Positions 6,791-13,040 are shown, numbered from the stretch's first letter. The stretch is DNA of 13,076 nucleotides from an uncultured Collinsella sp. (GCA_902492825.1 CABUMZ010000044.1:1-13076); one strand, 5' to 3'. Numbers and translations are program-made. The notes: generated by a model not told the origin, from the letters alone.

Positions 6791-7478
6791 GCTGCCAGGT
6801 ATCGACGAGTTCCTTGGCGGCGGCGTGGGGGTCGTCGGCACTGCAGACGGCGCTTACCACAAAGAAGCCATCGACGCCGGTGGCCTTGAGCTGCGGCAGG
6901 TCGGCCGTCTTGACGCCGCCGCCCACTACGATGGGCACGGGGCTTGCCGCGTGGAGGGCGGCCAGGTCCTCAAAGCTCTTGGTGATGATGGAGCCGTCGG
7001 CCGCGCGTCCGCAGTCGCGCTTGGTCTCGGTCTCGTGGAGCGGCCCCACGCCCAGGTAGTCGACCAGGCTCATGTCGGCGGTCTTGACGTACTCGAGCAT
7101 CTCCTCGCAGCGGGCCGAAAGGCCCACGATGGCGTTGGGGCCCAACAGCTTGCGGCAGACCTCGACGGGAATATCGCTCTGACCCACGTGCACGCCGTCG
7201 ACGGCAATACCCTGCTCGCGTGCGGCGAGTACGCAGTCAAGGCGGTCGTCGATCAGCAGGGCGACCTGACCGGTCTTGCCGGCCTGCGCGATTGCCTGCG
7301 CGGCGTCGCCGGTCAGCGCAATGATCTCGCGGGCGCTTGCCATCTTGGAGCGCACCTGGATGCAGGTAAAGCCGGCGTCGAGCGCCTGGGCCACCACATC
7401 GCCCACGGGGCGCCCGAGGGTGTTTTCGGGGCCGAGTACCAGATAGGCCGAGATATCAAGGTTGTCGCGGATGCTCAT
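6783..7478 (-). CDS. thiE: Thiamine-phosphate synthase
   Basis: Joins hydroxymethylpyrimidine diphosphate and hydroxyethylthiazole phosphate to give thiamine phosphate in the cytosol. The 231-residue TIM-barrel protein shows the family landmarks: CIQVRSK (39-45, pyrimidine/phosphate region; most ThiE have QLREK), LLIDDRLD (about 74-81), GVHVGQSDIP, VGLSA, the threonine-rich phosphate loop GPLHETETKRD (about 145-155), VVGGGV and FFVVSAV. The length is slightly above the usual 210-220 residues. The ATG at 7478 overlaps the stop of the preceding gene by four bases (ATGA), and AGGAGG lies eight bases upstream inside that gene, so the two are translationally coupled. Last gene of the TPP-controlled operon. 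The TETK loop argues against the related TenI. Confidence 0.93.
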   Translation of the reverse strand: MSIRDNLDISAYLVLGPENTLGRPVGDVVAQALDAGFTCIQVRSKMASAREIIALTGDAAQAIAQAGKTGQVALLIDDRLDCVLAAREQGIAVDGVHVGQSDIPVEVCRKLLGPNAIVGLSARCEEMLEYVKTADMSLVDYLGVGPLHETETKRDCGRAADGSIITKSFEDLAALHAASPVPIVVGGGVKTADLPQLKATGVDGFFVVSAVCSADDPHAAAKELVDTWQQA

Positions 7479-7816
7479 CGTGCTTCCTCCTGCTTTTTGA
7501 TCTGCGCTTCCATGCGCTCGAGCTTGCCGGTCATGGTGTCGGTAAATCCGGGTCGAATATCGGCTTTGAGCACGACTTCGGTGCGGATGCCCTTGCTCGC
7601 CAACACAAAGGTTGCGTCGCGCACGACCTGCATGACCTCGTCCCAGTCACCCTCGATCTCGGTGAACATCGAGGTGGTGCGGTTGGGAAGGCCGCTCTCG
7701 CGAATGACGCGCACGACCTCGGCGACCTCGGCGGAGAGCTCATCGCCGGTGCCGCACGGGGCGATGGCCACGGCGACGAGCGTGTTCATGCCGGCATTGG
7801 TTGCGGGCTCGGACAT
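7475..7816 (-). CDS. MTH1187-family thiamine-binding protein
   Basis: A 113-residue member of the MTH1187/YqgV family (DUF77, Thiamine_BP), small ferredoxin-like proteins of which some bind thiamine or its pyrimidine part. Family marks are AIAPCGTGDELSAEVAEVV near the N-terminus, the RESGLPN segment, the core FTEIEGDWDEVMQVVRDA and a charged C-terminal helix. The ATG at 7816 follows thiM's stop by three bases, with AGGAGG eight bases upstream inside the end of thiM; an internal ATG (7789) lacks such a site. Its place between thiM and thiE, under one TPP riboswitch, supports a thiamine-related role, perhaps binding or delivering an intermediate; the precise role is inference. Confidence 0.88.
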   Translation of the reverse strand: MSEPATNAGMNTLVAVAIAPCGTGDELSAEVAEVVRVIRESGLPNRTTSMFTEIEGDWDEVMQVVRDATFVLASKGIRTEVVLKADIRPGFTDTMTGKLERMEAQIKKQEEAR

Positions 7817-7819
7817 GGC

Positions 7820-8659
7820 CTATGCCTCCTCGAGCTCGAGTTGGTTATCGGCAATGTCCTGGGCGGTTGCGTGGTAGAGCTCGTCGATAAAGGCGACCTT
7901 AAAGCTTGCCGGGGCATCGGCGACGGCGGCGGCACGCGTGCCGGCAACGTTGTAGACGGCGGTACCGCAGACGGCGGCCGTAAACGGGTCGGCGGCGCAG
8001 GCGTACACGGCCAGCACGCCGCCCTGCGAGCAGCCGCAACCGGTGATCTTGGACATGAGCGGGCTGCCGCCGTGGGACTTGGCCACGGTCGTGCCGTCGG
8101 TGATCAGGTCGACTTCGCCCGAGACCACAACGGCGCCGCCGGTGTAGCGGGCGAGCGCCACGGCGGCATCGCGGGCGGCGTCTACCGTGTCGGTGGTATC
8201 GACACCGCGCACGCGGCTCAGATCGGCCGCCTCGCCCTCAAGACCCCACAGCCCGGCGAGTGCGATGATCTCGGAGGCGTTGCCACGCACGATGGCGGGC
8301 TTGTACTGCTTGAGTTCGTTTACCAGCTGGGTGCGCAGGCTACCGATACCCAGGCCCACCGGATCGAGCACCCAGGGCTTGCCGGCGTCGTGTGCCGCCT
8401 TGGCCGCGCGGGGAATCGTCTGTTCGTAGATGGGGAAGAGCGTGCCCATATTGAGGTAGATGGCGCCGCCGCCGGCAACGAGCGCCTCGCCCTCGTCGGG
8501 CAGATAGACCATGGCGGCCGATCCGCCCACGGCGAGCTGCGCGTTGGCGACAAAGTCGATCGTCACCGTGTTGGTGATGGAGCCGGCCATCGGATTGGTG
8601 GCACGAATCTCCTCCACGGCTTTGACCACATTTTGCTTAAGCTGTTCCGAATCAATCAC
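7820..8659 (-). CDS. thiM: Hydroxyethylthiazole kinase
   Basis: Phosphorylates 4-methyl-5-hydroxyethylthiazole with ATP, a salvage step supplying the thiazole half for ThiE. The 279-residue ribokinase-like protein shows TNTVTIDFVANAQLAVGGSAAM (about 29-50), VLDPVGLG (97-104), the conserved VRGNASEI (124-131), VVVSGEVD (177-184) and the glycine/cysteine motif KITGCGC (204-210) with the family's active-site cysteine, probably C210. I place the start at the GTG at 8659: AAGGAGG (8668-8674) precedes it at normal spacing and the family fold begins directly after. The longer frame from 8758 would translate the terminator and part of the riboswitch. The GGSAAM segment differs slightly from the more usual GASPAM. 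First gene of the operon. Confidence 0.93.
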   Translation of the reverse strand: MIDSEQLKQNVVKAVEEIRATNPMAGSITNTVTIDFVANAQLAVGGSAAMVYLPDEGEALVAGGGAIYLNMGTLFPIYEQTIPRAAKAAHDAGKPWVLDPVGLGIGSLRTQLVNELKQYKPAIVRGNASEIIALAGLWGLEGEAADLSRVRGVDTTDTVDAARDAAVALARYTGGAVVVSGEVDLITDGTTVAKSHGGSPLMSKITGCGCSQGGVLAVYACAADPFTAAVCGTAVYNVAGTRAAAVADAPASFKVAFIDELYHATAQDIADNQLELEEA

Positions 8660-8667
8660 TGCACATG

Positions 8668-8674
8668 CCTCCTT
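8668..8674 (-). promoter_or_regulatory. thiM ribosome-binding site within a small hairpin
   Basis: AAGGAGG on the minus strand, eight bases before the GTG start. It is bracketed by ATGCC and GGCAT, which can pair around AAGGA in a five-bp stem. This could modulate thiM initiation, but a stem this short may be unstable. Confidence 0.7.
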
Positions 8675-8680
8675 GGCATA

Positions 8681-8712
8681 GAAAAGGGGCGCTGTGCATA
8701 GACAGCGCCCCT
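8681..8712 (-). terminator. Riboswitch expression-platform terminator
   Basis: Arms AGGGGCGCTGT and ACAGCGCCCCT (8702-8712 and 8685-8695 read on the minus strand) form a perfect 11-bp, GC-rich stem with a 6-base loop, followed by TTTTC. It lies between the TPP aptamer and the thiM ribosome-binding site, as expected for control by premature termination when TPP is bound. Confidence 0.9.
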
Positions 8713-8721
8713 GTAAAGGCG

Positions 8722-8818
8722 GCATGCTCCCTACGCCAGCATTAACTGACAGGTTCAAAGGATTGGGCCCATTGCCCTCTCAGCCTTGTGGTTTGCACCG
8801 CCGGCACTCCCGCATCGA
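8722..8818 (-). promoter_or_regulatory. TPP riboswitch (THI element) aptamer
   Basis: Read on the minus strand, the conserved THI-box parts come in order: GGGAGTGCC, then GGCTGAGAGGG (pyrimidine-sensing helix), CCTTTGAACCTG (diphosphate-sensing helix), and TAATGCTGGCGTAGGGAG. This is an unambiguous thiamine pyrophosphate aptamer. A closing stem may use ATGC (8812-8815) with GCAT near 8723-8727. Rising TPP should favour the downstream terminator and shut off thiM and the two genes after it. Confidence 0.97.
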
Positions 8819-8829
8819 ATCTGTTGTTC

Positions 8830-8838
8830 CCTATACTA
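8830..8838 (-). promoter_or_regulatory. Candidate -10 region of the thi operon
   Basis: The minus strand reads TAGTATAGG here, about 12 bases before the aptamer, which is the expected place for the promoter. No convincing -35 box is visible; the -35 position would fall within the palindromic element at 8843-8877. Confidence 0.4.
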
Positions 8839-8842
8839 GCGC

Positions 8843-8877
8843 ACCTGCCAAAAAGGGACAGGTTTATTTTGGCAGGT
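8843..8877. repeat. Palindromic intergenic element with 11-bp arms
   Basis: ACCTGCCAAAA (8843-8853) and TTTTGGCAGGT (8867-8877) are perfect inverted repeats around a 13-base centre containing GGGACAGG. It has no terminator T-tract beyond its own arms. It spans the likely -35 positions of both the thi operon and the HAD gene. It shares GCCAA-N-GGGACA with the palindrome at 2711-2734 and looks like a copy of a dispersed palindromic repeat, though it could also act as an operator. Confidence 0.7.
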
Positions 8878-8880
8878 CGT

Positions 8881-8886
8881 TACAAT
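8881..8886 (+). promoter_or_regulatory. Candidate -10 box of the HAD-LysR operon
   Basis: TACAAT, 28 bases before the HAD start codon. The -35 position lies inside the neighbouring palindrome and does not match the consensus well. Confidence 0.4.
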
Positions 8887-8914
8887 AGGTAGGACCGATA
8901 CGAATGGGGGCCTT

Positions 8915-9823
8915 ATGATTAAACTTGTGCTGACCGATATGGACGATACACTGATTCCAGCCGGGCATGACGGCGCCAGCGACTACGCCATTGAGGGTAT
9001 TCATGCCATGCAGGCGGCGGGTCTGCACTTTGGGCCGGTTTCGGGTCGTCAGCCGTCCGCGATGGGCTGGATGTTCAAAAACCGTTCCGAGTGTTTTTCG
9101 ACCGGTGCGTTCTGTAACGGCCAGGTGATGTTTGTCGACGGCGAAGTAGTCGCTTCGCGCGCAATCGACAATGATGCTCTGATGCGTTTGGCTGACTATC
9201 TGGAGCAAGAGACCGACGATACATTTCTAAAAGTCTACAGCCTGGGCGATGACTTTTGGGGCAACGATGCCTATTGCGTGACGAGCAATCCCGAGCGTGT
9301 GCGTCGCGCTATGGAGTCGGGCGGCAATGCGTGGCTCAAAGGCGAAGAGGCCCCGTGTCGTCCCGTCGTCGATGGCGCGCCGGTGTTTAAGGCGAATATC
9401 TGGAGTGCCCGTTCGCGTGAGGAGCTCGCGGAGCTACGCGAGCGCGTTGCCGTTGAGGTGCCGGAACTCTCGCTTGTGTTTCCCAACAACCGAGTGCGCC
9501 TGTTCGACATCCTTCCGGATGGTTGGGACAAGGGCTGCGCTGCGCTGGAGCTGGCGCGCGCCTTGGGCCTGACGCCCGACGAGGTGGCCGTATTTGGCGA
9601 TTCCGATAACGATCTGCCCATGATCGATGCCGTTCCCAACTCCGTTGCAGTTGCCAATGCCAATGAGGCCGTCACGGCTGCCGCGCGCTGGCATATCGGC
9701 GCCGCGGCAGATGATGCGGTCGCCGGGGCTCTGCATCAGATTGCCGCCTGCGCCGCGACGGGGGAGATGCCGCCGTTTATGCGTCAGGAGGGTGCAGCCG
9801 ACGCGAATTTCGCGAACAGCTAA
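8915..9823 (+). CDS. Cof-type HAD-superfamily phosphatase
   Basis: A 302-residue haloacid-dehalogenase-type hydrolase (subfamily IIB, Cof-like), typically cytosolic phosphatases acting on sugar phosphates, nucleotides or cofactors. Motif I is DMDDT (8-12) with the nucleophilic Asp8 and the acid/base Asp10; motif II corresponds to PVSGR (about 41-45); the motif III lysine is in DGWDKG; motif IV is FGDSDND (about 228-234). A cap domain lies between motifs II and III. The last ~25 residues (from TGEMPPF) extend beyond the fold. The start has a moderate GGGGG site upstream. The LysR gene follows after 10 bases with its ribosome-binding site overlapping this stop, so the two are coupled. The substrate cannot be deduced. 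Confidence 0.9.
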   Translation: MIKLVLTDMDDTLIPAGHDGASDYAIEGIHAMQAAGLHFGPVSGRQPSAMGWMFKNRSECFSTGAFCNGQVMFVDGEVVASRAIDNDALMRLADYLEQETDDTFLKVYSLGDDFWGNDAYCVTSNPERVRRAMESGGNAWLKGEEAPCRPVVDGAPVFKANIWSARSREELAELRERVAVEVPELSLVFPNNRVRLFDILPDGWDKGCAALELARALGLTPDEVAVFGDSDNDLPMIDAVPNSVAVANANEAVTAAARWHIGAAADDAVAGALHQIAACAATGEMPPFMRQEGAADANFANS

Positions 9824-9833
9824 GGAGACAGCC

Positions 9834-10730
9834 ATGAAGCTCCAGCAGCTCAGATATGTCGTCAAAGTTGCCGAATGCGGCAGCATTACCGAGGCCTCGC
9901 GCCGTCTCTTTGTGTCGCAGCCTTCGATTACCGCGTCGATTCGCGATCTCGAAAACGAGATGGGTGTGCACATCTTTGAGCGCACCAACAAGGGCGTCAT
10001 TGTGTCCGAGGAAGGCGAGACCTTCTTGGGCTATGCGCGCCAGGTACTCGACCAGGCCGACCTGCTCGAGGGCAAGTACAAGGGCGCATCCGAGCAGGTG
10101 CCGCACTTTAGTGTGAGCTGCCAGCATTATTCCTTTGCCGTCAACGCGTTTGTCGACGTGATCCGCGAGTTCGATGCCGCGCGTTACGACTTCACCCTGC
10201 GCGAGGAGCAGACTCACGAGATTATCGAGGATGTCGCGCATATGAAAAGCGAACTGGGCATCCTGTACTTATCCGAGCATAACCGCGAGGTCATCGAGCG
10301 CATGCTGGTGGCCAACGAGCTCGTGTTCGAAGGACTCTTCTGCGCCACGCCGCATGTCTTCGTCTGCGCCGACCATCCGCTGGCGGACCGCTCCAGCGTG
10401 ACGCTCGAGGATCTGGAAGACTACCCGTTCCTGTCCTACGAGCAGGGCAGCTACAACTCGTTTTACTATTCCGAGGAGCTGACCTCGACGTTCGAGCGTC
10501 GCAAAAATATCCGCGTGCGCGACCGTGCGACGTTGTTCAATTTGGCCATGGGCCTCAACGGCTACACGGTATGCTCGGGCGTGATCAGCCACGAGCTCAA
10601 CGGCCCCGGCATTATCTCGATTCCGCTCGACGTGGACGAGTACATGGAGATTGGCATCATCACGCGCAAGAACACGACGCTTACGCGCTACGGTCGGGCC
10701 TATATCGACGCGATTCGTCAGCATATCTAG
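9834..10730 (+). CDS. LysR-family transcriptional regulator
   Basis: A 298-residue LysR-type regulator. The N-terminal winged helix-turn-helix (about 1-62) is clear: MKLQQLRYVVKVAECGSI, then EASRRLFVSQPSITASIRDLE and HIFERTNKGVIVSEEG. A linker helix leads to a periplasmic-binding-like effector domain (about 92-298). The start at 9834 is set by AAGGAG (9822-9827), which overlaps the HAD stop; a longer frame from 9627 merely overlaps the HAD gene. LysR regulators often control a neighbour; the gene just downstream is a methionine-synthase-like protein preceded by a LysR-type dyad (10772-10804), making it the likely target. A MetR-like role is possible but no TGAA-N5-TTCA MetR box is seen. The effector is unknown. 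Confidence 0.93.
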   Translation: MKLQQLRYVVKVAECGSITEASRRLFVSQPSITASIRDLENEMGVHIFERTNKGVIVSEEGETFLGYARQVLDQADLLEGKYKGASEQVPHFSVSCQHYSFAVNAFVDVIREFDAARYDFTLREEQTHEIIEDVAHMKSELGILYLSEHNREVIERMLVANELVFEGLFCATPHVFVCADHPLADRSSVTLEDLEDYPFLSYEQGSYNSFYYSEELTSTFERRKNIRVRDRATLFNLAMGLNGYTVCSGVISHELNGPGIISIPLDVDEYMEIGIITRKNTTLTRYGRAYIDAIRQHI

Positions 10731-10771
10731 GCTGCTGTGCTCCGCACGGTTCAAGTCTCTTTATGACAGTC

Positions 10772-10804
10772 CAGACTGATATAGGAAACATCTATATCAA
10801 ACTG
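10772..10804. promoter_or_regulatory. LysR-type operator-like dyad upstream of the MetE-like gene
   Basis: TGATATAG (10777-10784) and CTATATCA (10792-10799) are perfect inverted repeats separated by seven bases. A further CAG/CTG pair (10772-10774, 10802-10804) extends the same symmetry. The ATAG-N7-CTAT core fits the T-N11-A interrupted dyad of LysR operators. It lies between the LysR gene and the MetE-like gene, about 80-110 bases before the latter's start. Confidence 0.6.
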
Positions 10805-10831
10805 TTATAAACGTATATTTTACGATGGTCA

Positions 10832-10845
10832 TATGAGCGCTCATA
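10832..10845. promoter_or_regulatory. 14-base perfect palindrome in the MetE-like leader
   Basis: TATGAGCGCTCATA is a perfect 14-base palindrome 40 bases before the MetE-like start. Possible second operator half-site or a leader hairpin; function unknown. An AT-rich stretch (TATATT, 10814-10819; TACGAT, 10821-10826) just upstream could hold the promoter -10 box. Confidence 0.45.
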
Positions 10846-10885
10846 CTCTGTCCCAGTAAAGCAACCAATGCAAAGGGAGATATCT

Positions 10886-12019
10886 ATGAGCACTTCGATT
10901 CAACCGAACGCGCCGTTTCGCGCCGATATCGTCGGCAGCTTTCTTCGTCCGCAGGCTGTAAAGGACGCCCGTGCCGCCTATGTCGCGGGTAAACTCGACG
11001 CTTCCGGCCTTAAGGCCGTCGAGGACGATGCCATTCGCGATTTGGTGGCCAAGCAGAAGGCCGCCGGCCTGCAGGTGATCACCGATGGCGAGTTCCGCCG
11101 CAGCTACTGGCACCTCGATTTTATGTGGGGCCTTAACGGCATTGAGCGCCGCACCTCACGCACGGGTTATATGTTCCATGACGAGGAGACGACAGCCGAC
11201 ACCGCCGTGGTTACCGGTCCCATTAGCGGCGAGAACCACCCGTTCGTCGAGCATTTTAAGTTCGTCAAGGCGCTTGAGGAGGAGGGCCAGGTCGCACGCC
11301 AGACCATTCCGGCGCCGATCCAGACGTTCTCTGAGGTCACGCTCGATCGCTGCGATGGCCAGCAGGAGAGCCTGCGCGCTGTCTATAAGACCGATGAGGA
11401 ACTTGCCGACGCCATTGCAGCCGCTTATCGCACGGTGATCGCCGACCTGTACGCAGCAGGCTGCCGCAACATCCAGTTTGATGACTGCACCTGGGGCATC
11501 TACTGCGATACCGATTTTGTCGCCAAAACCGGCATGAGCCCGGTCGACCTGCAAAAGGTAAGCGAGCTGGGCGTGGCGCTCAACAACGCCGCCATCGAGG
11601 GCAAGCCCGACGATTTGGTCATCAACACGCACGTGTGCCGCGGCAACTACCACTCCACCTACGCTTTTGAAGGCGGCTACGACCCTATCGCTCCGTATCT
11701 GTTCGCACATGAGAATGTCGATGCGTTCTATCTGGAGTTCGACACGCCGCGCGCCGGCGGCTTTGAGCCGCTCAAGTACGTCGCTCCCGGCAAGAAGGTC
11801 GTGCTGGGCTTGGTAACCACCAAGGCGGCAGAGCTTGAGAACGAGGATGTTATCGTCGAGCGCATCCGCGAAGCCGCTAAGTACGTGCCGCTCGAGAATC
11901 TGTACCTGTCGCCCCAGTGCGGCTTTGCCAGCTGCGAGATTGGCAACAAGCTGACCGAGGACGAGCAATGGGCGAAGATCGCGCTGGTCAAGCGCATTGC
12001 CGAGCGCGTTTGGAAGTAA
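10886..12019 (+). CDS. Short cobalamin-independent methionine synthase family protein
   Basis: A 377-residue protein equal to the C-terminal catalytic half of MetE (COG0620, like B. subtilis YxjG/YxjH), a cytosolic zinc methyltransferase that moves a methyl group to homocysteine or a related thiol. All four zinc ligands are present: H249 and C251 in INTHVCRGN, E284 in FYLEFD, and C345 in LSPQCGF. The N-terminus has the family sequence RADIVGSFLRP (12-22) and ITDGEFRR (65-72). The N-terminal half of full-length MetE (about 750 residues) is absent, as normal for this family; the methyl donor in such short proteins is not settled and may not be methyl-tetrahydrofolate. I chose the ATG at 10886, with AAGGGAG seven bases upstream, over one at 10868. 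No SAM riboswitch or T-box is seen in the leader; the neighbouring LysR is the probable regulator. Confidence 0.9.
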   Translation: MSTSIQPNAPFRADIVGSFLRPQAVKDARAAYVAGKLDASGLKAVEDDAIRDLVAKQKAAGLQVITDGEFRRSYWHLDFMWGLNGIERRTSRTGYMFHDEETTADTAVVTGPISGENHPFVEHFKFVKALEEEGQVARQTIPAPIQTFSEVTLDRCDGQQESLRAVYKTDEELADAIAAAYRTVIADLYAAGCRNIQFDDCTWGIYCDTDFVAKTGMSPVDLQKVSELGVALNNAAIEGKPDDLVINTHVCRGNYHSTYAFEGGYDPIAPYLFAHENVDAFYLEFDTPRAGGFEPLKYVAPGKKVVLGLVTTKAAELENEDVIVERIREAAKYVPLENLYLSPQCGFASCEIGNKLTEDEQWAKIALVKRIAERVWK

Positions 12020-12029
12020 CGCTAGCGTT
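12018..12029. repeat. 12-base palindrome over the MetE-like stop codon
   Basis: AACGCTAGCGTT is a perfect palindrome that begins inside the TAA stop and is followed by one more T before GCAGG. It is too short for a confident terminator. Confidence 0.35.
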
Positions 12030-12142
12030 TGCAGGTGGCGGCGCGTGCGAGGCATTGCGTATCGCGTACAATGGTTCGGATCGTATCGTTCGGGCAGGTT
12101 ATCCGATATGCCTGATCGCCCTTCCATCATGAAAGGACATCC

Positions 12143-12196
12143 ATGCCCCAGTTCTCGACGCCCACCGTATCTGAACTCGAGGAGACTGCTGAATAG
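12143..12196 (+). CDS. 17-codon micro-ORF or 5' remnant of a lost gene
   Basis: An ATG with a good ribosome-binding site (GAAAGGA at 12131-12137, five bases upstream) opens MPQFSTPTVSELEETAE and stops at TAG, followed at once by a second TAG. TACAAT (12067-12072) is a possible -10 box upstream, without a clear -35. The strong terminator at 12214-12261 begins 17 bases after the stop. The arrangement (promoter-like box, ribosome-binding site, short frame, terminator) fits either a small-protein gene or the surviving first codons of a gene removed by deletion. I do not recognise the peptide; it lacks the hydrophobic or amino-acid-biased character of toxin or attenuation leader peptides. Confidence 0.4.
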   Translation: MPQFSTPTVSELEETAE

Positions 12197-12213
12197 TAGC
12201 TGCGTTCAGCCAA

Positions 12214-12261
12214 ATTAAAAATGGCGTCCATGCGTATGTACGCGCGGACGCCATTTTTAAT
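12214..12261. terminator. Strong bidirectional intrinsic terminator
   Basis: ATTAAAAATGGCGTCC (12214-12229) and GGACGCCATTTTTAAT (12246-12261) form a perfect 16-bp stem; inside the loop GCGTA and TACGC (12232-12236, 12239-12243) can add five more pairs. A-tract and T-tract lie symmetrically, so it works on both strands. It serves the plus-strand MetE-like/micro-ORF transcript and overlaps the last codon and stop of the minus-strand esterase. Confidence 0.9.
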
Positions 12262-12970
12262 GCGTCAGTATCCAGTGGATGCCGCGCGCCATGCGCAGGT
12301 CAGTTTGGGCAAAGTGATTGCCGGGGTTGAGCTCCAGCGTTGTTGGAATGTCGCGCTCGATAAACAGCTCTTCCATCGCGCGCGTATCGTCGAGTACGTG
12401 CCGCATCATGCGGTTGGGCGTCTTGGTTTCCTTTTTACCGAGCGACAGATAGGCGGCGTCGGGCGTAGCTGTCATCGTGCGCTCTCGCGCGTAGTCGATA
12501 AAGCCGGGGAACCACAGCGACCCCGATGCACTTGCCGCGCGCTCAAAGACATCTGTTTGCCAAAGCGCCCACAGTGCAAAAAGACCCGCCAACGAGTAGC
12601 CGGCAACGCCGCGCCAGGCGGGCGGTTGCGGGAGCGATGATTCGGCCTCTGGGATTATCTGCTTCAACAACTCGTCAAGAAAACCAGCTGCCTGTCCGCC
12701 AAAGGGCTCGGCATCTCGTATAGTTCCGTCGCATTCCCAGGGGCTCAGCTCGCGATTCCAATCGAGCCCTCCAATGGCGACAAGGGCGAATGGCGGGCAG
12801 TCGAGCTCTCGGCAGCGCTCGTAGACTTCACTACCGTCGCCCATAACCACAGGGAGGTAGATGACGGGCGTACCTTCTGCACACTCTGAATAAACGGTTA
12901 TCTGCTTCTGATGCGCTTCCAAGGCAGGCTTCTCTCGGTGTTGTGATATTGACAGCCTCAATTGTCGCAC
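12257..12970 (-). CDS. Alpha/beta-hydrolase-fold esterase
   Basis: A 237-residue esterase of the enterochelin-esterase/esterase-D-like group (COG2819 type), hydrolysing ester bonds of an unknown substrate in the cytosol. After the strand QITVYS (23-28) and PVIYLP (35-40) comes FALVAIGGLDWNRELSPW (61-78), the nucleophile elbow GYSLAGLFAL (124-133, Ser126) and a C-terminal histidine in NPGNHF (His219). The elbow reads GxSxAG rather than strict GxSxG. No signal peptide is seen. The start is uncertain: the GTG at 12970 lacks a ribosome-binding site and lies close to the upstream terminator; a TTG at 12922, with GAGAG nine bases upstream, would still keep the whole fold. The stop lies inside the bidirectional terminator, an unusually tight ending. 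Probably a single-gene unit. Confidence 0.85.
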   Translation of the reverse strand: MRQLRLSISQHREKPALEAHQKQITVYSECAEGTPVIYLPVVMGDGSEVYERCRELDCPPFALVAIGGLDWNRELSPWECDGTIRDAEPFGGQAAGFLDELLKQIIPEAESSLPQPPAWRGVAGYSLAGLFALWALWQTDVFERAASASGSLWFPGFIDYARERTMTATPDAAYLSLGKKETKTPNRMMRHVLDDTRAMEELFIERDIPTTLELNPGNHFAQTDLRMARGIHWILTH

Positions 12971-12997
12971 GCTGGCACGGGGGCAGACGCTAAAAGA

Positions 12998-13040
12998 AAG
13001 GCGCGGAGCCGCTCGAAGCGACTCCGCGCCTTGTTGTTTT
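12998..13040. terminator. Intrinsic terminator near the right edge
   Basis: AAGGCGCGGAG (12998-13008) and CTCCGCGCCTT (13022-13032) pair perfectly, with an inner CGCT/AGCG stem (13010-13013, 13017-13020). T-rich sequence follows on both strands (TTGTTGTTTT on plus, TTTCTTTTA on minus). With the esterase reading away from it, it most likely ends a minus-strand gene lying beyond the window. Two minus-strand frames entering from the edge stop just before it (TAA at 13062-13060, TAG at 13054-13052), but too few codons are visible to choose one. Confidence 0.8.

Noticed and set aside
6825..8701. Long plus-strand frames (350 codons from 6825, 286 codons from 7841) opposite the thi operon
   Set aside because: They are antisense shadows of thiE, the thiamine-binding gene and thiM in GC-rich DNA; no ribosome-binding site and low-complexity Gly/Ala/Val/His-rich translation.
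10731..10885. SAM riboswitch, T-box or MetR box upstream of the MetE-like gene
   Set aside because: No S-box helices, no T-box sequence and no TGAA-N5-TTCA site in these 155 bases.
11156..12130. 324-codon minus-strand frame opposite the MetE-like gene
   Set aside because: Antisense shadow of a gene with all catalytic residues intact; no ribosome-binding site.
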